NCBI RefSeq assembly: GCF_007991615.1
Contig: NZ_BJYR01000026.1
Location: forward strand, 1 to 64,000
Reading direction: 5' to 3'
Length of the DNA stretch: 64,000 nucleotides
Origin: Novosphingobium sediminis
GTDB lineage: Bacteria; Pseudomonadota; Alphaproteobacteria; Sphingomonadales; Sphingomonadaceae
Part shown: one piece after another, positions 50,280 through 59,430 of the stretch
Position numbering within the stretch: the stretch's first letter is position 1
How the letters are laid out: each line of letters opens with the position of its first letter
Program-made: the position numbers and the translations under genes
Notes under the pieces: model-generated
Told to the model about the DNA's origin: nothing
The model's input: only the letters and a program-made list of their open reading frames with translations
Database searches by the model: none

Positions 50280-50313
50280 GCCCGGCGATCCCTCCACGGA
50301 TTGCCGGGCTTTT
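50280..50313 (+). terminator. Rho-independent terminator after flagellin
   Basis: GCCCGGC-GATCC (from 50280) pairs with GGAT-GCCGGGC (to 50309) with one bulge, followed by TTTT. The next minus-strand gene stops at 50319, so it may serve both directions. Confidence 0.8.
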
Positions 50314-50318
50314 GGTTT

Positions 50319-51593
50319 TCAGCCCGGCTTCAGGACTCTTGGCAATGCGGCGCCGAGCACGGCGAGCATTTCGGGGGCGTAGGCGCTGGAGTTGGCTTCA
50401 AACTCGGCCTGGGTGATGCGATCGGTCCCCTGCGCCCCGAACAGCACGACCTCGTCATCGAGCTTTACATCGAGGTGTTCTGTCACATCCACCATCAGCG
50501 TGTTCATGGTGACCCGGCCGACGACGGGCGCACGGCGGCCGCGGATGAGGACTTCGGTGTGGTTCTTGCTCTCCGCGGGGAACTCGGGCCGGTTGGCGTG
50601 GCTGAAGCCGCGGCGTACGCCGTCCGAATAGCCGATCGGGATATTGGCGAGCCAGCTTTCGCGCTCAAGCCGGAAGGTGCGATCATAGGCAACGGTCTGC
50701 CCGGCGGGATAGTGGTTCACGGCGGCAACGCGCGACTTGATCGTGGGGACCGGGATGAAGGCGGAGGTCTTGACCGAACCGGGATCGCCATAGAGCGCGC
50801 CGCCGACACGGACCATGTCGAGCCGGGTATCAGGCTGGGTCAGGGTGGCGAAGGTGTTGGCAGTGTGGCGCGTGAAGCCTTCTGTCTTGAGGCCTTCGCC
50901 TTGCAGCCATGCCAGGTCCTCCTTGTAGCGGGCGAGCTGGCCGAGGATGTCCGGCGCTTCCTCGCTGGGGTAATGCGTCATCGCCCCGGCAATGCGCAGG
51001 CCCTTCAGCGCCAGCATCGCGCGGGCATCGGCCTTGCCGTAGTCGGTGGAAAGCTCGATCCCATTGCGCGACATGCCGCCGGCATTGAGTGCGAGGTGGA
51101 CGGGGAGGGGGAAACGCGCGCGGTGCTGCCGCCAGATCGCCTCCAGCCGCGCCGCGGCTTCGGGATTGCCGATCAGCTCGACGATGCCGAGGCCAAGCGC
51201 ATCCTCCATTTCCTCCAGCGCGGCGAGGCGGATGCGGTAGAGCTTGCCCTTGTAGCCAAGCTGGCGCGCGACGCGGGCCTCGTCGTTGGAGGTGATCGCG
51301 ACATCGCTGATCCCGGCCTTGATGACCGAGGGGATGAGGAGGGCAATGCCATTCCCGTAGGCGTCCGCCTTCATCACCGCACAGATCCGCGATGGGCCGA
51401 CCATGCCGCGCAAGGTTGCGATGTTCGCCTCGAAGGCGGCGGCATCGACTTCGATCCAGCCGTTCCGGCGCTGGGCCTGCGCCAGCGTGAGGCCAAAGTT
51501 GGTGGCGGAGAGGATCGGGGCAGCGATCGCGCGGGTTGCAGCCAGCCCGGCACCAGCTGCCGCAGCGCCCAGAAATGCGCGCCTGTGGATCAT
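50319..51593 (-). CDS. Exported broad-specificity amino-acid racemase (alanine-racemase fold)
   Basis: 424 residues from the ATG at 51593. The N-terminus MIHRRAFLGAAAAGAGLAATRAIAA has RRAFLG, a twin-arginine-type signal with cleavage after AIA or AIAA. Fold-III PLP enzyme: K75 in AVMKADAYGNG binds PLP, and the second-domain RVGGALYGD and VGRVTMNTLMVDVT with the catalytic Tyr region are present. Secreted members of this family (Bsr type) make non-canonical D-amino acids such as D-Lys or D-Arg in the periplasm. Located inside the flagellar cluster between flagellin and motB, which is odd. Confidence 0.85.
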   Translation of the reverse strand: MIHRRAFLGAAAAGAGLAATRAIAAPILSATNFGLTLAQAQRRNGWIEVDAAAFEANIATLRGMVGPSRICAVMKADAYGNGIALLIPSVIKAGISDVAITSNDEARVARQLGYKGKLYRIRLAALEEMEDALGLGIVELIGNPEAAARLEAIWRQHRARFPLPVHLALNAGGMSRNGIELSTDYGKADARAMLALKGLRIAGAMTHYPSEEAPDILGQLARYKEDLAWLQGEGLKTEGFTRHTANTFATLTQPDTRLDMVRVGGALYGDPGSVKTSAFIPVPTIKSRVAAVNHYPAGQTVAYDRTFRLERESWLANIPIGYSDGVRRGFSHANRPEFPAESKNHTEVLIRGRRAPVVGRVTMNTLMVDVTEHLDVKLDDEVVLFGAQGTDRITQAEFEANSSAYAPEMLAVLGAALPRVLKPG

Positions 51594-51658
51594 GTCTGTG
51601 CTCCCGCCCCGTGTCGCGGAAACATAGGCATGTCGCCGGGCTGCGGTCCAGCCCCGGG

Positions 51659-52498
51659 TCAGTTCATCAGCAATATGCTCATGCGGCGATTGCGCGGATC
51701 GGTGGGGTTGTCCGCGATCAGGGGTTCCTGATCGGCGACGCCTTCGATGCGGCGGAAGCGGTTTTCGGTGACGCCGCTTTTCATCAGTGCGAGGCGGGTC
51801 GCTTCGGCGCGGCCGGCGCTGAGGGACCAGTTGTTGGCCGGATCTCCGGGTTTCCACTGCAGCGCATCGGTATGGCCGCGCACGGTGAGGCCGGCGGCGT
51901 CGGGTCCGATGGCCTGGCCGATGGCGCGGACGAGTTCGGCCGCTTCCGGGGTGAGCAGCGTGGTGCCGAGGCGGAACATCGAGAACTTCGCATCGTCCAT
52001 CAGATCGAGCCGGATGCCCTCGGGCGTCTGGGTGACGCGCACCTGCCGGGCGAGCTTGCGCAAAGTAGCACTGGCCGCCAGCTTTTGCTGGAGCCGCTGC
52101 TGCAAGCTGGCGGTGCGCTTGGCCTTGGTGCCGCCATCCTTGGGACCGCCGGTCGCGTCGCGCGGGATTGTCAGCGTCTTGGTTCCGGTCTGGCCGGCGC
52201 GGTACTGGTAGCTGTCGGTATCAGTGAGCGAGGAGCCGCCGAGCAGGCCGTAGGAGCCGGCGCTGCCTTCCTTCATCTTGACGAGCGTGGGCGTGAAATA
52301 GTCGGCAATGCCCTTGCGCTGTTTCTCGGTCGTCGCGCCGAGCAGCCACATGAGCAGGAAAAACGCCATCATCGCGGTGACGAAGTCTGCATAGGCGACC
52401 TTCCACGCGCCGCCGTGGTGCCCCCCCGCGACGACGGTGACCTTCTTGACGATGATCGGGCGGACCGGTTCGTTTTTGCCCTTGGGCGCTTTTGCCAT
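51659..52498 (-). CDS. motB: Flagellar stator protein MotB
   Basis: 279 residues. The single membrane helix WKVAYADFVTAMMAFFLLMW contains the proton-accepting Asp (about 37). The C-terminal OmpA-like peptidoglycan-binding domain has VRGHTDALQWKPGD, NWSLSAGRAEATRLAL and NPTDPRNRRMSI. It follows motA by three bases. The long Lys/Pro N-terminus is cytosolic. Confidence 0.96.
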   Translation of the reverse strand: MAKAPKGKNEPVRPIIVKKVTVVAGGHHGGAWKVAYADFVTAMMAFFLLMWLLGATTEKQRKGIADYFTPTLVKMKEGSAGSYGLLGGSSLTDTDSYQYRAGQTGTKTLTIPRDATGGPKDGGTKAKRTASLQQRLQQKLAASATLRKLARQVRVTQTPEGIRLDLMDDAKFSMFRLGTTLLTPEAAELVRAIGQAIGPDAAGLTVRGHTDALQWKPGDPANNWSLSAGRAEATRLALMKSGVTENRFRRIEGVADQEPLIADNPTDPRNRRMSILLMN

Positions 52499-52501
52499 CG
52501 G

Positions 52502-53365
52502 TTATCGCCCACGCAGTGCGTCGAGCAGTTCGGAAAGGCCCGGGCGGAACGAGTGGCCGAGCCCTGAACGCGCGCTTTCGACGACGAGGGGCTGGGGCCA
52601 GCCGTGGAGGCTGGCGATGATGACCTGCTTGACCGCCTGGAAGATCATCTCGTCCTGATCGAGCACCTGCTTGAGGCGCCCCGCGAGCGGGGCGACGATA
52701 CCATAGGCGAGCAGCACGCCCATGAACGTGCCGACGAGCGCCGAGCCGATCATCGCGCCGAGGATCGAGGGCGGCTTGTCGATCGAGCCCATGGTCTTCA
52801 CCACGCCGAGCACCGCCGCCACGATGCCGAGCGCCGGAAGCGCATCCGCAAGGTTCTGCAGCGCGTGCTGCGGCTCGCTCATTTCATGGAAATGCGTCTT
52901 CATCGAATGGTCCATCACGTCCTCGACGGCGTGGACCTCGAGCGTGCCCGAGGACACGACGATGAGGGTCAGCGTATCGCAGATCAGCGCGACCAGCGCC
53001 TTGTTGGCGAGGATCTTGGGAAACTCGGCGAAGATCGGTGAATTGGCGGGATCGGTAACGTGGCTTTCCAGCGCAACCGGACCGTCGCTGCGCAGGATCT
53101 TCATCAGGCGGGTGCACAGCACGATGGCATCGACGTGATCCTGCTTGGAGTGCTTGGGCCCCTTGAAGACCTTGCCCAGCCCGCCGCCAATGGCCTTGAG
53201 CTCATGGAGCGAATTTCCGGCCACCACGGCACCGAGCGCGGCGCCGCCGATGATGAGCATTTCGTGCGGGATGGCCTCCATGACCGGGCCAAGCGCGCCG
53301 CCGGTGATGGCGAAGCCCCCGAACACCATGACGAGGAGGATAACGATACCGATGGCAGCATACAT
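52502..53365 (-). CDS. motA: Flagellar stator protein MotA
   Basis: 287 residues with four membrane segments. Conserved ALPALGIVAAVLGVVKTMGS, GSALVGTFMGVLLAYGIVAPLA, and the charged cytosolic loop (VLCTRLMKILRSDGP) that touches FliG. It forms the proton-driven stator with MotB. It follows flgL by 29 bases, perhaps in the same transcript. Confidence 0.96.
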   Translation of the reverse strand: MYAAIGIVILLVMVFGGFAITGGALGPVMEAIPHEMLIIGGAALGAVVAGNSLHELKAIGGGLGKVFKGPKHSKQDHVDAIVLCTRLMKILRSDGPVALESHVTDPANSPIFAEFPKILANKALVALICDTLTLIVVSSGTLEVHAVEDVMDHSMKTHFHEMSEPQHALQNLADALPALGIVAAVLGVVKTMGSIDKPPSILGAMIGSALVGTFMGVLLAYGIVAPLAGRLKQVLDQDEMIFQAVKQVIIASLHGWPQPLVVESARSGLGHSFRPGLSELLDALRGR

Positions 53366-53394
53366 GGCGGTTTACGGTCCCGGATGGCTGGAGA

Positions 53395-54321
53395 TCAGCG
53401 CAGGAAATCGAACAGTGTGAGATTGGCGAGCTTGGAGAAGCTGGCCTGACTGGCTTCGAGCACGGTGGAAAGTTGCTGCAGGCGAGCGAGCGCGGAACCG
53501 AGATCTGGCGCGCCGATATCCTGCTGCTGCGAGGTGCGGGCTTCGCTCATGGCCTGCTGGCGCTCGGTGGAAAGGTCGATCCAGCTCAGGCGCGAGCCGA
53601 CGACGGTCTGCGCGGTGGTGATCGCATCAAGGCCGTTGGCAAGCGAGCCGAGCGCGGCCTGCGCGGTACCTGCCGTGCTGGCAGCGCCGGTGGCAAGCGC
53701 GTCCGAAAGGTTCTTGATGACCGTCAGCAGATCAGTCTGATTACCCGCCGGATCCTTGAACGAGAGGAATTCCGGGCCGGTCAGGCTGCGGCTGACGGTC
53801 TGGCCGTCGCCCAGCGAAAGCTGCCCGGCGTTGCCGCTGCCGATGTATTGCGCCTGCCCGTTGGCGGCATTGATCTGGTAGGCATCTCCCGGGCTATCCC
53901 CGCCAAACAGCGCGTTGCCCGCACTATCACGCGTATTCGCAAGGCCGACGAGACCCTTGTGGATCTGCGCAAGTTCAGAGGCGATGCTGGCGCGCTGCGC
54001 TGGAGGAAGCAGCGTGGAAGCGGCCTGCGTCGTCAGTTCCTGCGCGCGGCTGACGTAGCTGGTGAACTGGCTGAGCGCGGTGTCGGTGAGGTTGAGGTCT
54101 ATCGTGGCGCGGCTGGTCGCTGCGGTGTCGATCGCGCCGAGCGCTTCGGTGCGGGCGAGCGAGCGCAATTGCGACGCCGCCAGCGGATCGTCGGACGAGC
54201 GGGTGATCTTGCTGTTCGAACTGATCTGGTTCTGCAGTTCCTCTGCCTGCCCGCGCAGCGCCGAGATGTTCTGCGTAGAGCGATCGAAGAAAGCGGAAGT
54301 GCTGGTGGCGAAGATGCTCAT
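53395..54321 (-). CDS. flgL: Hook-filament junction protein FlgL (HAP3)
   Basis: 308 residues. Flagellin-like ends: FDRSTQNISALRGQAEELQNQIS... at the start and ALARLQQLSTVLEASQASFSKLA... at the end, with a short middle. It joins hook and filament. It follows flgK by 18 bases. Confidence 0.93.
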   Translation of the reverse strand: MSIFATSTSAFFDRSTQNISALRGQAEELQNQISSNSKITRSSDDPLAASQLRSLARTEALGAIDTAATSRATIDLNLTDTALSQFTSYVSRAQELTTQAASTLLPPAQRASIASELAQIHKGLVGLANTRDSAGNALFGGDSPGDAYQINAANGQAQYIGSGNAGQLSLGDGQTVSRSLTGPEFLSFKDPAGNQTDLLTVIKNLSDALATGAASTAGTAQAALGSLANGLDAITTAQTVVGSRLSWIDLSTERQQAMSEARTSQQQDIGAPDLGSALARLQQLSTVLEASQASFSKLANLTLFDFLR

Positions 54322-54339
54322 GCCAAGTCCTTTGAGGCC

Positions 54340-55680
54340 CTACTGGATTTGGAGCAGCGAATCGAAGATGGACGCCGCGACCTGCATCACGCGGCCCGAG
54401 GCTTGGAATGCCTGCTGGTAGCGAACGAGATTGACGCCCTCGGTATCGAGATCGACGCCGGTCTGCGCGGAGAGCGCGGTCTTGGCGGCATCCGATATCG
54501 TGGCGAGCGCATCGCGCGTGACGGTGCGCCCTGAAACGGAGGCGGAGATATCGAAGAGGATCGCATCCATCCTGCCTGCCGGATCAGCCGCGGCGAGCGC
54601 GCTGCGCAGCGCATCGAGACCTGACGCATCGCGGCTGTTCTTCGGCGCGCCGGCAGGGGCGGTGGCGATCTTCGCGGGGTTGCTGGTGGCGAGTGCAATG
54701 GTTGCGGCAGTGCTGCCCGAAAGGAGCGCGGCACCGGGATTGCCATCGCGGTCGGTATTGCCGCCCTGTGCGGTGTTCACCGTGGTTACGATGGTATTCG
54801 CGAGGCCATCAAGATCGGTGTGCAACTGCGCCAGCTTGCCAAGCGCGAGCTGTTGCCCGGCGAGCGATCCGCCTGAAAGCGTGAGCGCATTGCCGCCCAG
54901 CGTGTAGTCCACCGTGCCGTCGGAAGCGGTCGTCATCGCGAGCGCGGCGGTATTGCCCCCGCTGACCAGCGTCGTGGCTGGCGACGCGCTGCCGAGCGTG
55001 ACGGTAACACTGCCATCGGGCGCCAGCGTGGTGCCGATATCCCCAAACTGGCTGAGATCGGCGAGCAGCTTGTCGCGCTGGTCGAGAAGAGCGGTCTGGT
55101 CCGAACTGGCGTCTGCTGCGCGGGCAAGGCGCAAGTTGGTGCGCCCGAGTTCGCCGGCAATACGGTTCACCTGCTTGACGCCGTCAGAAGTTTCGAACTG
55201 AAGGCCTTTGCCGACCGCATCCATTTCCGTTGTGGCGATCTGGAAGGTGGCGGTCATCGTGCGCGCCGCCTCGATCACGGAGGCACGCAGCGAGGTATCG
55301 GTGGCATCTTCCTTGAGCTTCTGAAGTGCGGTCTCGAAGCCGGTGATAGCGGGGTAGACGCCCGACTGTTCGAGCGCGGATTCAATGCTCCCCAGGCCCT
55401 TCACCTCGGCGTCGGCGCGCGCCACGTCGGCTCCGGTGCGGCGCACTTCGCTCTGGCGGAAGGCATCGGCGTTGCGCACGATCTTTTCCACCCGCACGCC
55501 CGAAAGCGAGATGTCGCGCACGTTCTGGTTGTAGCCGGTGGAGGCTACTTCGGTGAGACCGATGGTGCGGCGGACATAGCCGTCGGTTGCCGCGTTCGAG
55601 ATGTTCTGCGCGGTCACATCAAGCCCGATACGCGCCGCCTTGGCGCCAGATAGGCCGATGGAAAGGAGATCGGAGGCCAT
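54340..55680 (-). CDS. flgK: Hook-filament junction protein FlgK (HAP1)
   Basis: 446 residues. N-terminal DLLSIGLSGAKAARIGLDVT and AQNISNAATDGYVRR, the conserved NIANAATxGY motif; C-terminal GVNLVRYQQAFQASGRVMQV. Acts with FlgL at the hook end. Six bases before flgJ. Confidence 0.95.
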   Translation of the reverse strand: MASDLLSIGLSGAKAARIGLDVTAQNISNAATDGYVRRTIGLTEVASTGYNQNVRDISLSGVRVEKIVRNADAFRQSEVRRTGADVARADAEVKGLGSIESALEQSGVYPAITGFETALQKLKEDATDTSLRASVIEAARTMTATFQIATTEMDAVGKGLQFETSDGVKQVNRIAGELGRTNLRLARAADASSDQTALLDQRDKLLADLSQFGDIGTTLAPDGSVTVTLGSASPATTLVSGGNTAALAMTTASDGTVDYTLGGNALTLSGGSLAGQQLALGKLAQLHTDLDGLANTIVTTVNTAQGGNTDRDGNPGAALLSGSTAATIALATSNPAKIATAPAGAPKNSRDASGLDALRSALAAADPAGRMDAILFDISASVSGRTVTRDALATISDAAKTALSAQTGVDLDTEGVNLVRYQQAFQASGRVMQVAASIFDSLLQIQ

Positions 55681-55686
55681 GGCTTG

Positions 55687-55992
55687 TTACTCCTTCGCCG
55701 CTGGCGCCGCTTTGGGCAGCAGCTTGGCAAATTGGGCTTCGAGCTGCCTCGCGAGGCCGAAGGTGCCTGCCTCAGCCGCGATATCGGCAAAGCGCTCGTC
55801 GCGCATCTGGGTGAAGGTTTCCTGCGCCTGACCCCCGAAGATCGGATCATCACCGGCAAGGCTGGTTGCGCGTGCGGCGGCGAGCATCTGGCGCACGAAG
55901 ATCGCCTCGAAGCCTTGCGCTGCCTTCTTGAGGGCGGCCCGGTCCGAAGCAGAGGGAGCGGCGGGGGCGGTTACGGGTGCAATCGGGCTCAT
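55687..55992 (-). CDS. flgJ: Rod-binding protein FlgJ (no muramidase domain)
   Basis: 101 residues equal to the N-terminal rod-binding domain only: AAQGFEAIFVRQMLAAARAT and FGGQAQETFTQMRDERFADI. Enterobacterial FlgJ has an added peptidoglycan hydrolase; here it is absent, as in many alphaproteobacteria, so another enzyme must open the wall. Overlaps flgI by four bases. Confidence 0.92.
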   Translation of the reverse strand: MSPIAPVTAPAAPSASDRAALKKAAQGFEAIFVRQMLAAARATSLAGDDPIFGGQAQETFTQMRDERFADIAAEAGTFGLARQLEAQFAKLLPKAAPAAKE

Positions 55993-57101
55993 ATCACCTC
56001 CATCTCCGCCCGCAGCGCACCGGCCTGCTTCAGCGCCTCGAGGATCGCGACGAGATCGGACGGGGTGACGCCGAGCTTGTTGAGCGCATCGACAAGGCTG
56101 GAAAGCGAGGCGCCGGGCTTGAACAGCGCGACGTGGGCCTGGCCTTCCTCGGCGCTGAGCTGGCTGGCGGGCGTGATGGCGGTCTGGCCGCGGCTGAAGG
56201 GGCCGGGCTGCGAAACCTGCGGCTTCTCGTCAATCTTCACCACGAGCTTGCCGTGGCTGATCGCGGCCGGGGAAAGGCGCACGGCGCTGTTGATGACGAC
56301 GGTGCCGGTGCGGCTGTTGATGATGACTTTGGCGGCGGTTTCGGCGGGGTTCACCTCGATCATCTCGATCGCGGCCATCATCGTCGCGCGGGTGTCGGTC
56401 GCGGCAGGCAAGCGGATGGCAAGGGTGATGCCGTCCTCCACCGTGGCAGCGCCGGGGAAGCGCGCGTTGACGGCGTCGCGCACACGGCTGGCGGTGAGGA
56501 AATCGGCGGTGAACAGGTTCCAGCGCAGCATTTCGTCGCGGTCGAAGCCTGTGGCGACCGCGCGTTCGACACTGGCCCCTTCGGCAATGCGGCCAACGGT
56601 GGGGACGTTGACCGTGAGCTGGCTGCCGTCCTTGCCGGTGATGCCAAGCCCGCCGACGGCGAGATTGCCCTGCGCCATCGCGTAGATCTGACCGTCCGCG
56701 CCATAAAGCGGGGCGAGGATCAGCGCGCCGCCACGCAGCGACTTGGCCTTGCCGATGGTGGAGATAGTCACGTCGATCCGCTGGCCGGGCTTGGCGAAAG
56801 CGGGCAGATCGGCGGTGATGAGCACGGCGGCAGCGTTCTTGAGCCCGGGCGAGACGCCTTGCGGCAGCTGCACGCCGAGGCGGCCCGATACGCCGCGCAT
56901 GGCCTGCGTGATGTAGTCGAGGTTGTCGTCGCCCGTGCCGGGCAGGCCGACGACGACACCGTAGCCGGTGAGCTGGTTGGTGCGCACGCCCTGGAACGCG
57001 CCGAGATCGCGCACGCGGTCTGCATGTGCGGGCGATGGCACGAGGGTCAGCGCGGCGAAGAGGGCAAGGATGGCCCGGAAGCGGGGGGAGAGCGCCATCA
57101 T
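55989..57101 (-). CDS. flgI: Flagellar P-ring protein FlgI
   Basis: 370 residues. Signal peptide ending PSPAHA|DRV. Then RVRDLGAFQGVRTNQLTGYG, GVVVGLPGTGDD, a FGSDGQIYAMAQGNL-type repeat and the C-terminal SLVDALNKLGVTPSDLVAIL. It forms the periplasmic bushing. It overlaps flgH by one base. Confidence 0.95.
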   Translation of the reverse strand: MMALSPRFRAILALFAALTLVPSPAHADRVRDLGAFQGVRTNQLTGYGVVVGLPGTGDDNLDYITQAMRGVSGRLGVQLPQGVSPGLKNAAAVLITADLPAFAKPGQRIDVTISTIGKAKSLRGGALILAPLYGADGQIYAMAQGNLAVGGLGITGKDGSQLTVNVPTVGRIAEGASVERAVATGFDRDEMLRWNLFTADFLTASRVRDAVNARFPGAATVEDGITLAIRLPAATDTRATMMAAIEMIEVNPAETAAKVIINSRTGTVVINSAVRLSPAAISHGKLVVKIDEKPQVSQPGPFSRGQTAITPASQLSAEEGQAHVALFKPGASLSSLVDALNKLGVTPSDLVAILEALKQAGALRAEMEVI

Positions 57102-57850
57102 CAGAACGGATTGATCACGCTGAAGAACTTGGACAGCCAGCCTTCACGGCTGGCGCGGCCGACCGAGCCGTTGCCGGTGTAGGTGACGCGCGCGTCGGCG
57201 ACCTGGGTCGAACGCACGCGGTTGTCCGCATCGATATCGCCAAGGCGCACGATGCCGGAAAACTGCACCCATTCCTGGCCCTGGCTCAGCAGCAAGCGCT
57301 TTTCTCCTGTGACGAGCGCCGTGCCATTGGGGCGCACTTCGGCGATGGTGACGGAGACCTCCCCGCCGAGCGTGCTCGTCTGCGAGGCATTCCCCTGTCC
57401 GTTGAACGACGATCCGCCCGAAGCTTTAAGGGCGTTGGGATCGAGGAAGGACAGCGGCCCCGCGCTGGGTGGGACCACGTTGAAGGCCCCGTTCTTCTGC
57501 GTCTTGGAGGCGGCGGTCTTCGAGGAATTGAGGTTTTCGGTGAGGATGATCGTCAGCGGATCACCGATGGCATGCGCGCGGCGGCCCTCGACGAGGCCGG
57601 TGTAGCCGGCGGACACGTTGAAGATCGCGCCATCCGCCGGGCGGGGGGCGGGGGCCTGCGGCAGGACCGCGCCGAAGCCCTCCGCAGGGCGGGTCGGGCG
57701 GCCATGTGCCTGTCCGGCGGGCGCGATGGCGGCAAGCACAATGGCTGGCGGGATGAGCAGGCAGGCGAGCAGGCGCAGCCCGAGGGGCCTGCCGTCTATC
57801 GGGCCATTTGCCGATGCACGGAATGCAGCTTCGAAGGGGGAGTCCATCAT
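57101..57850 (-). CDS. flgH: Flagellar L-ring protein FlgH, atypical N-terminus
   Basis: 249 residues if the ATG at 57850 is used; a TTG at 57868 overlapping the flgG stop is an alternative. The body is standard: LVEGRRAHAIGDPLTIILTE, GEVSVTIAEVRPNGTALVTG, EWVQFSGIVRLGDIDADNRV. Usually FlgH is a lipoprotein with a short leader and a Cys. Here about 25 polar residues precede a hydrophobic stretch LRLLACLLIPPAIVLAAIA; its only Cys sits within the hydrophobic core, so a proper lipobox is doubtful. Start or lipidation may be misjudged. Confidence 0.85.
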   Translation of the reverse strand: MMDSPFEAAFRASANGPIDGRPLGLRLLACLLIPPAIVLAAIAPAGQAHGRPTRPAEGFGAVLPQAPAPRPADGAIFNVSAGYTGLVEGRRAHAIGDPLTIILTENLNSSKTAASKTQKNGAFNVVPPSAGPLSFLDPNALKASGGSSFNGQGNASQTSTLGGEVSVTIAEVRPNGTALVTGEKRLLLSQGQEWVQFSGIVRLGDIDADNRVRSTQVADARVTYTGNGSVGRASREGWLSKFFSVINPF

Positions 57851-57864
57851 GGTGTGGGGGTCCG

Positions 57865-58653
57865 TCAAAGGGTCTGGTTGGCGTTCTTGAGCATTTCGTC
57901 GACCGCCGAGATCATCTTGGAATTGACCTCGTAGGCGCGCTGGGTCTCGATCATGTCGACCAGTTCCTCGACGACATTGACGTTGGAACTTTCGAGAAAG
58001 CCCTGACGGATGTGGCCGCGCCCCACTTCACCGGCGATGCCGACCTGCGCCGCGCCGCTGGCGGCGGTTTCGGTGAGGAAGTTGTCGCCACCAGCGGCGA
58101 GGCCGGTTGGATTGGCGAAGCTGGCAATGGTGATCTGGCCGAGCTGCGATGGCTCTGCCGTGCCGGCGAGCGTAGCCGAGACGGTGCCGTCGGGCGCAAT
58201 GGTGATCGTGGTCGCGCCTTCGGGGATCGTGACCGGAGGCTGCACGATATAGCCCTGCGCGGTGACGAGTTGACCTTCCGCCGAGCGGCTGAAGTTGCCT
58301 GCGCGGGTATAGGCGAGCTGGCCGCCCGGCAGGTTGACCTGGAAGAAGCCGTCACCATCAAGCGCAAGATCGAGCGCATTGCCGGTGGGCTGCACCGGTC
58401 CCTGCGTGGAGATCCGCGTGGTCGACTGGATGCCGACGCCGGTGCCGAGGTTGAGCCCGGTGGCATAGGCTGTCTCGCCCGAGGACTGCTGACCGGCGGT
58501 CCGCGCATCCTGATAGGCCATCGTCGCAAAGTTGGCGCGATCGCGCTTGAAGCCTGTGGTGCCGACGTTGGCGAGGTTGTTGGCGATCACGCGCATCCGC
58601 GTGTCCTGCGCTTCGAGACCGGTGCGGGCGACGTGAAGGGCGGAAGAGGGCAT
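57865..58653 (-). CDS. flgG: Distal rod protein FlgG
   Basis: 262 residues. N-terminal ALHVARTGLEAQDTRMRVIA and NNLANVGTTGFKRDRANFAT; C-terminal GFLESSNVNVVEELVDMIET then QRAYEVNSKMIS. Classic FlgG. Eighteen bases after flgF. Confidence 0.96.
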   Translation of the reverse strand: MPSSALHVARTGLEAQDTRMRVIANNLANVGTTGFKRDRANFATMAYQDARTAGQQSSGETAYATGLNLGTGVGIQSTTRISTQGPVQPTGNALDLALDGDGFFQVNLPGGQLAYTRAGNFSRSAEGQLVTAQGYIVQPPVTIPEGATTITIAPDGTVSATLAGTAEPSQLGQITIASFANPTGLAAGGDNFLTETAASGAAQVGIAGEVGRGHIRQGFLESSNVNVVEELVDMIETQRAYEVNSKMISAVDEMLKNANQTL

Positions 58654-58671
58654 GGGGTGTGGATCCTTGGT

Positions 58672-59415
58672 TTATGAGGTGAGGCGCATGAGGCCCGCGC
58701 CGCCTTCATCGAGCTCTTTCGCGGTGGAGATGAGCTTGGTGCGCATGTCGAACAGGCGCTGCGCCTCGACCATTTCGACGAGCACGCGGGTCGGCTCGAC
58801 GTTGGATTGTTCGAGGCTGCCGGGCTGGACCTTTGCGTCCTCGTCCGCTGGGAGGGCGCCGCCGTTGGGGACCCGGAAGAGGCCGTCCAGGCCCTTCTCG
58901 ATGGCCGATCCGGCGGTGCTGACAAGCTTGATCCGCCCGACTTCCTGCGGCGGCTGGTCCGGGTTCTCCGGCGCAGCAGCAAGCACGCGGCCATCGGGCG
59001 CGATTGAAATCTTAGCGCCGGGCGGAACGGTGACTGGCCCCGCATCGCCGACCACCGGGCAGCCATCGCCGTTGGTGAGGACGCCCGAGGCATCGACCGC
59101 AAGATCGCCGCGCCGGGTATAGGCTTCCTCGCCATCGGCCGCCTGCACGGCCAGCATGGTGCGCCCGTTGAGTGCGATGTCGAGCGGATTGCCCGTTTCG
59201 ATCACCGCGCCCTGCTTCAAGTTGGCGCCGCGCACTTCGCCGCGCGTCATCGCGCGCGCCTCGATGCTGGGCCCTTTCAGCGTCATCGCATCGGCGCTGA
59301 GCAGCTCGGCACGGAAGCCGATGGTCTGCGCGTTCGCCATGTTGCTCGCGATCACCTGCTGGGTGACCATCGAGTCGGTGAGGCCGGAGTAGGCGGTGTA
59401 AATCAGGCGGTCCAT
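58672..59415 (-). CDS. flgF: Proximal rod protein FlgF
   Basis: 247 residues. N-terminal MDRLIYTAYSGLTDSMVTQQ and SNMANAQTIGFRAELLS; C-terminal SLEQSNVEPTRVLVEMVEAQ. Rod component between FlgC and FlgG. Fifteen bases after flgE. Confidence 0.93.
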   Translation of the reverse strand: MDRLIYTAYSGLTDSMVTQQVIASNMANAQTIGFRAELLSADAMTLKGPSIEARAMTRGEVRGANLKQGAVIETGNPLDIALNGRTMLAVQAADGEEAYTRRGDLAVDASGVLTNGDGCPVVGDAGPVTVPPGAKISIAPDGRVLAAAPENPDQPPQEVGRIKLVSTAGSAIEKGLDGLFRVPNGGALPADEDAKVQPGSLEQSNVEPTRVLVEMVEAQRLFDMRTKLISTAKELDEGGAGLMRLTS

Positions 59416-59430
59416 TGCAGCTGTTAAGCC

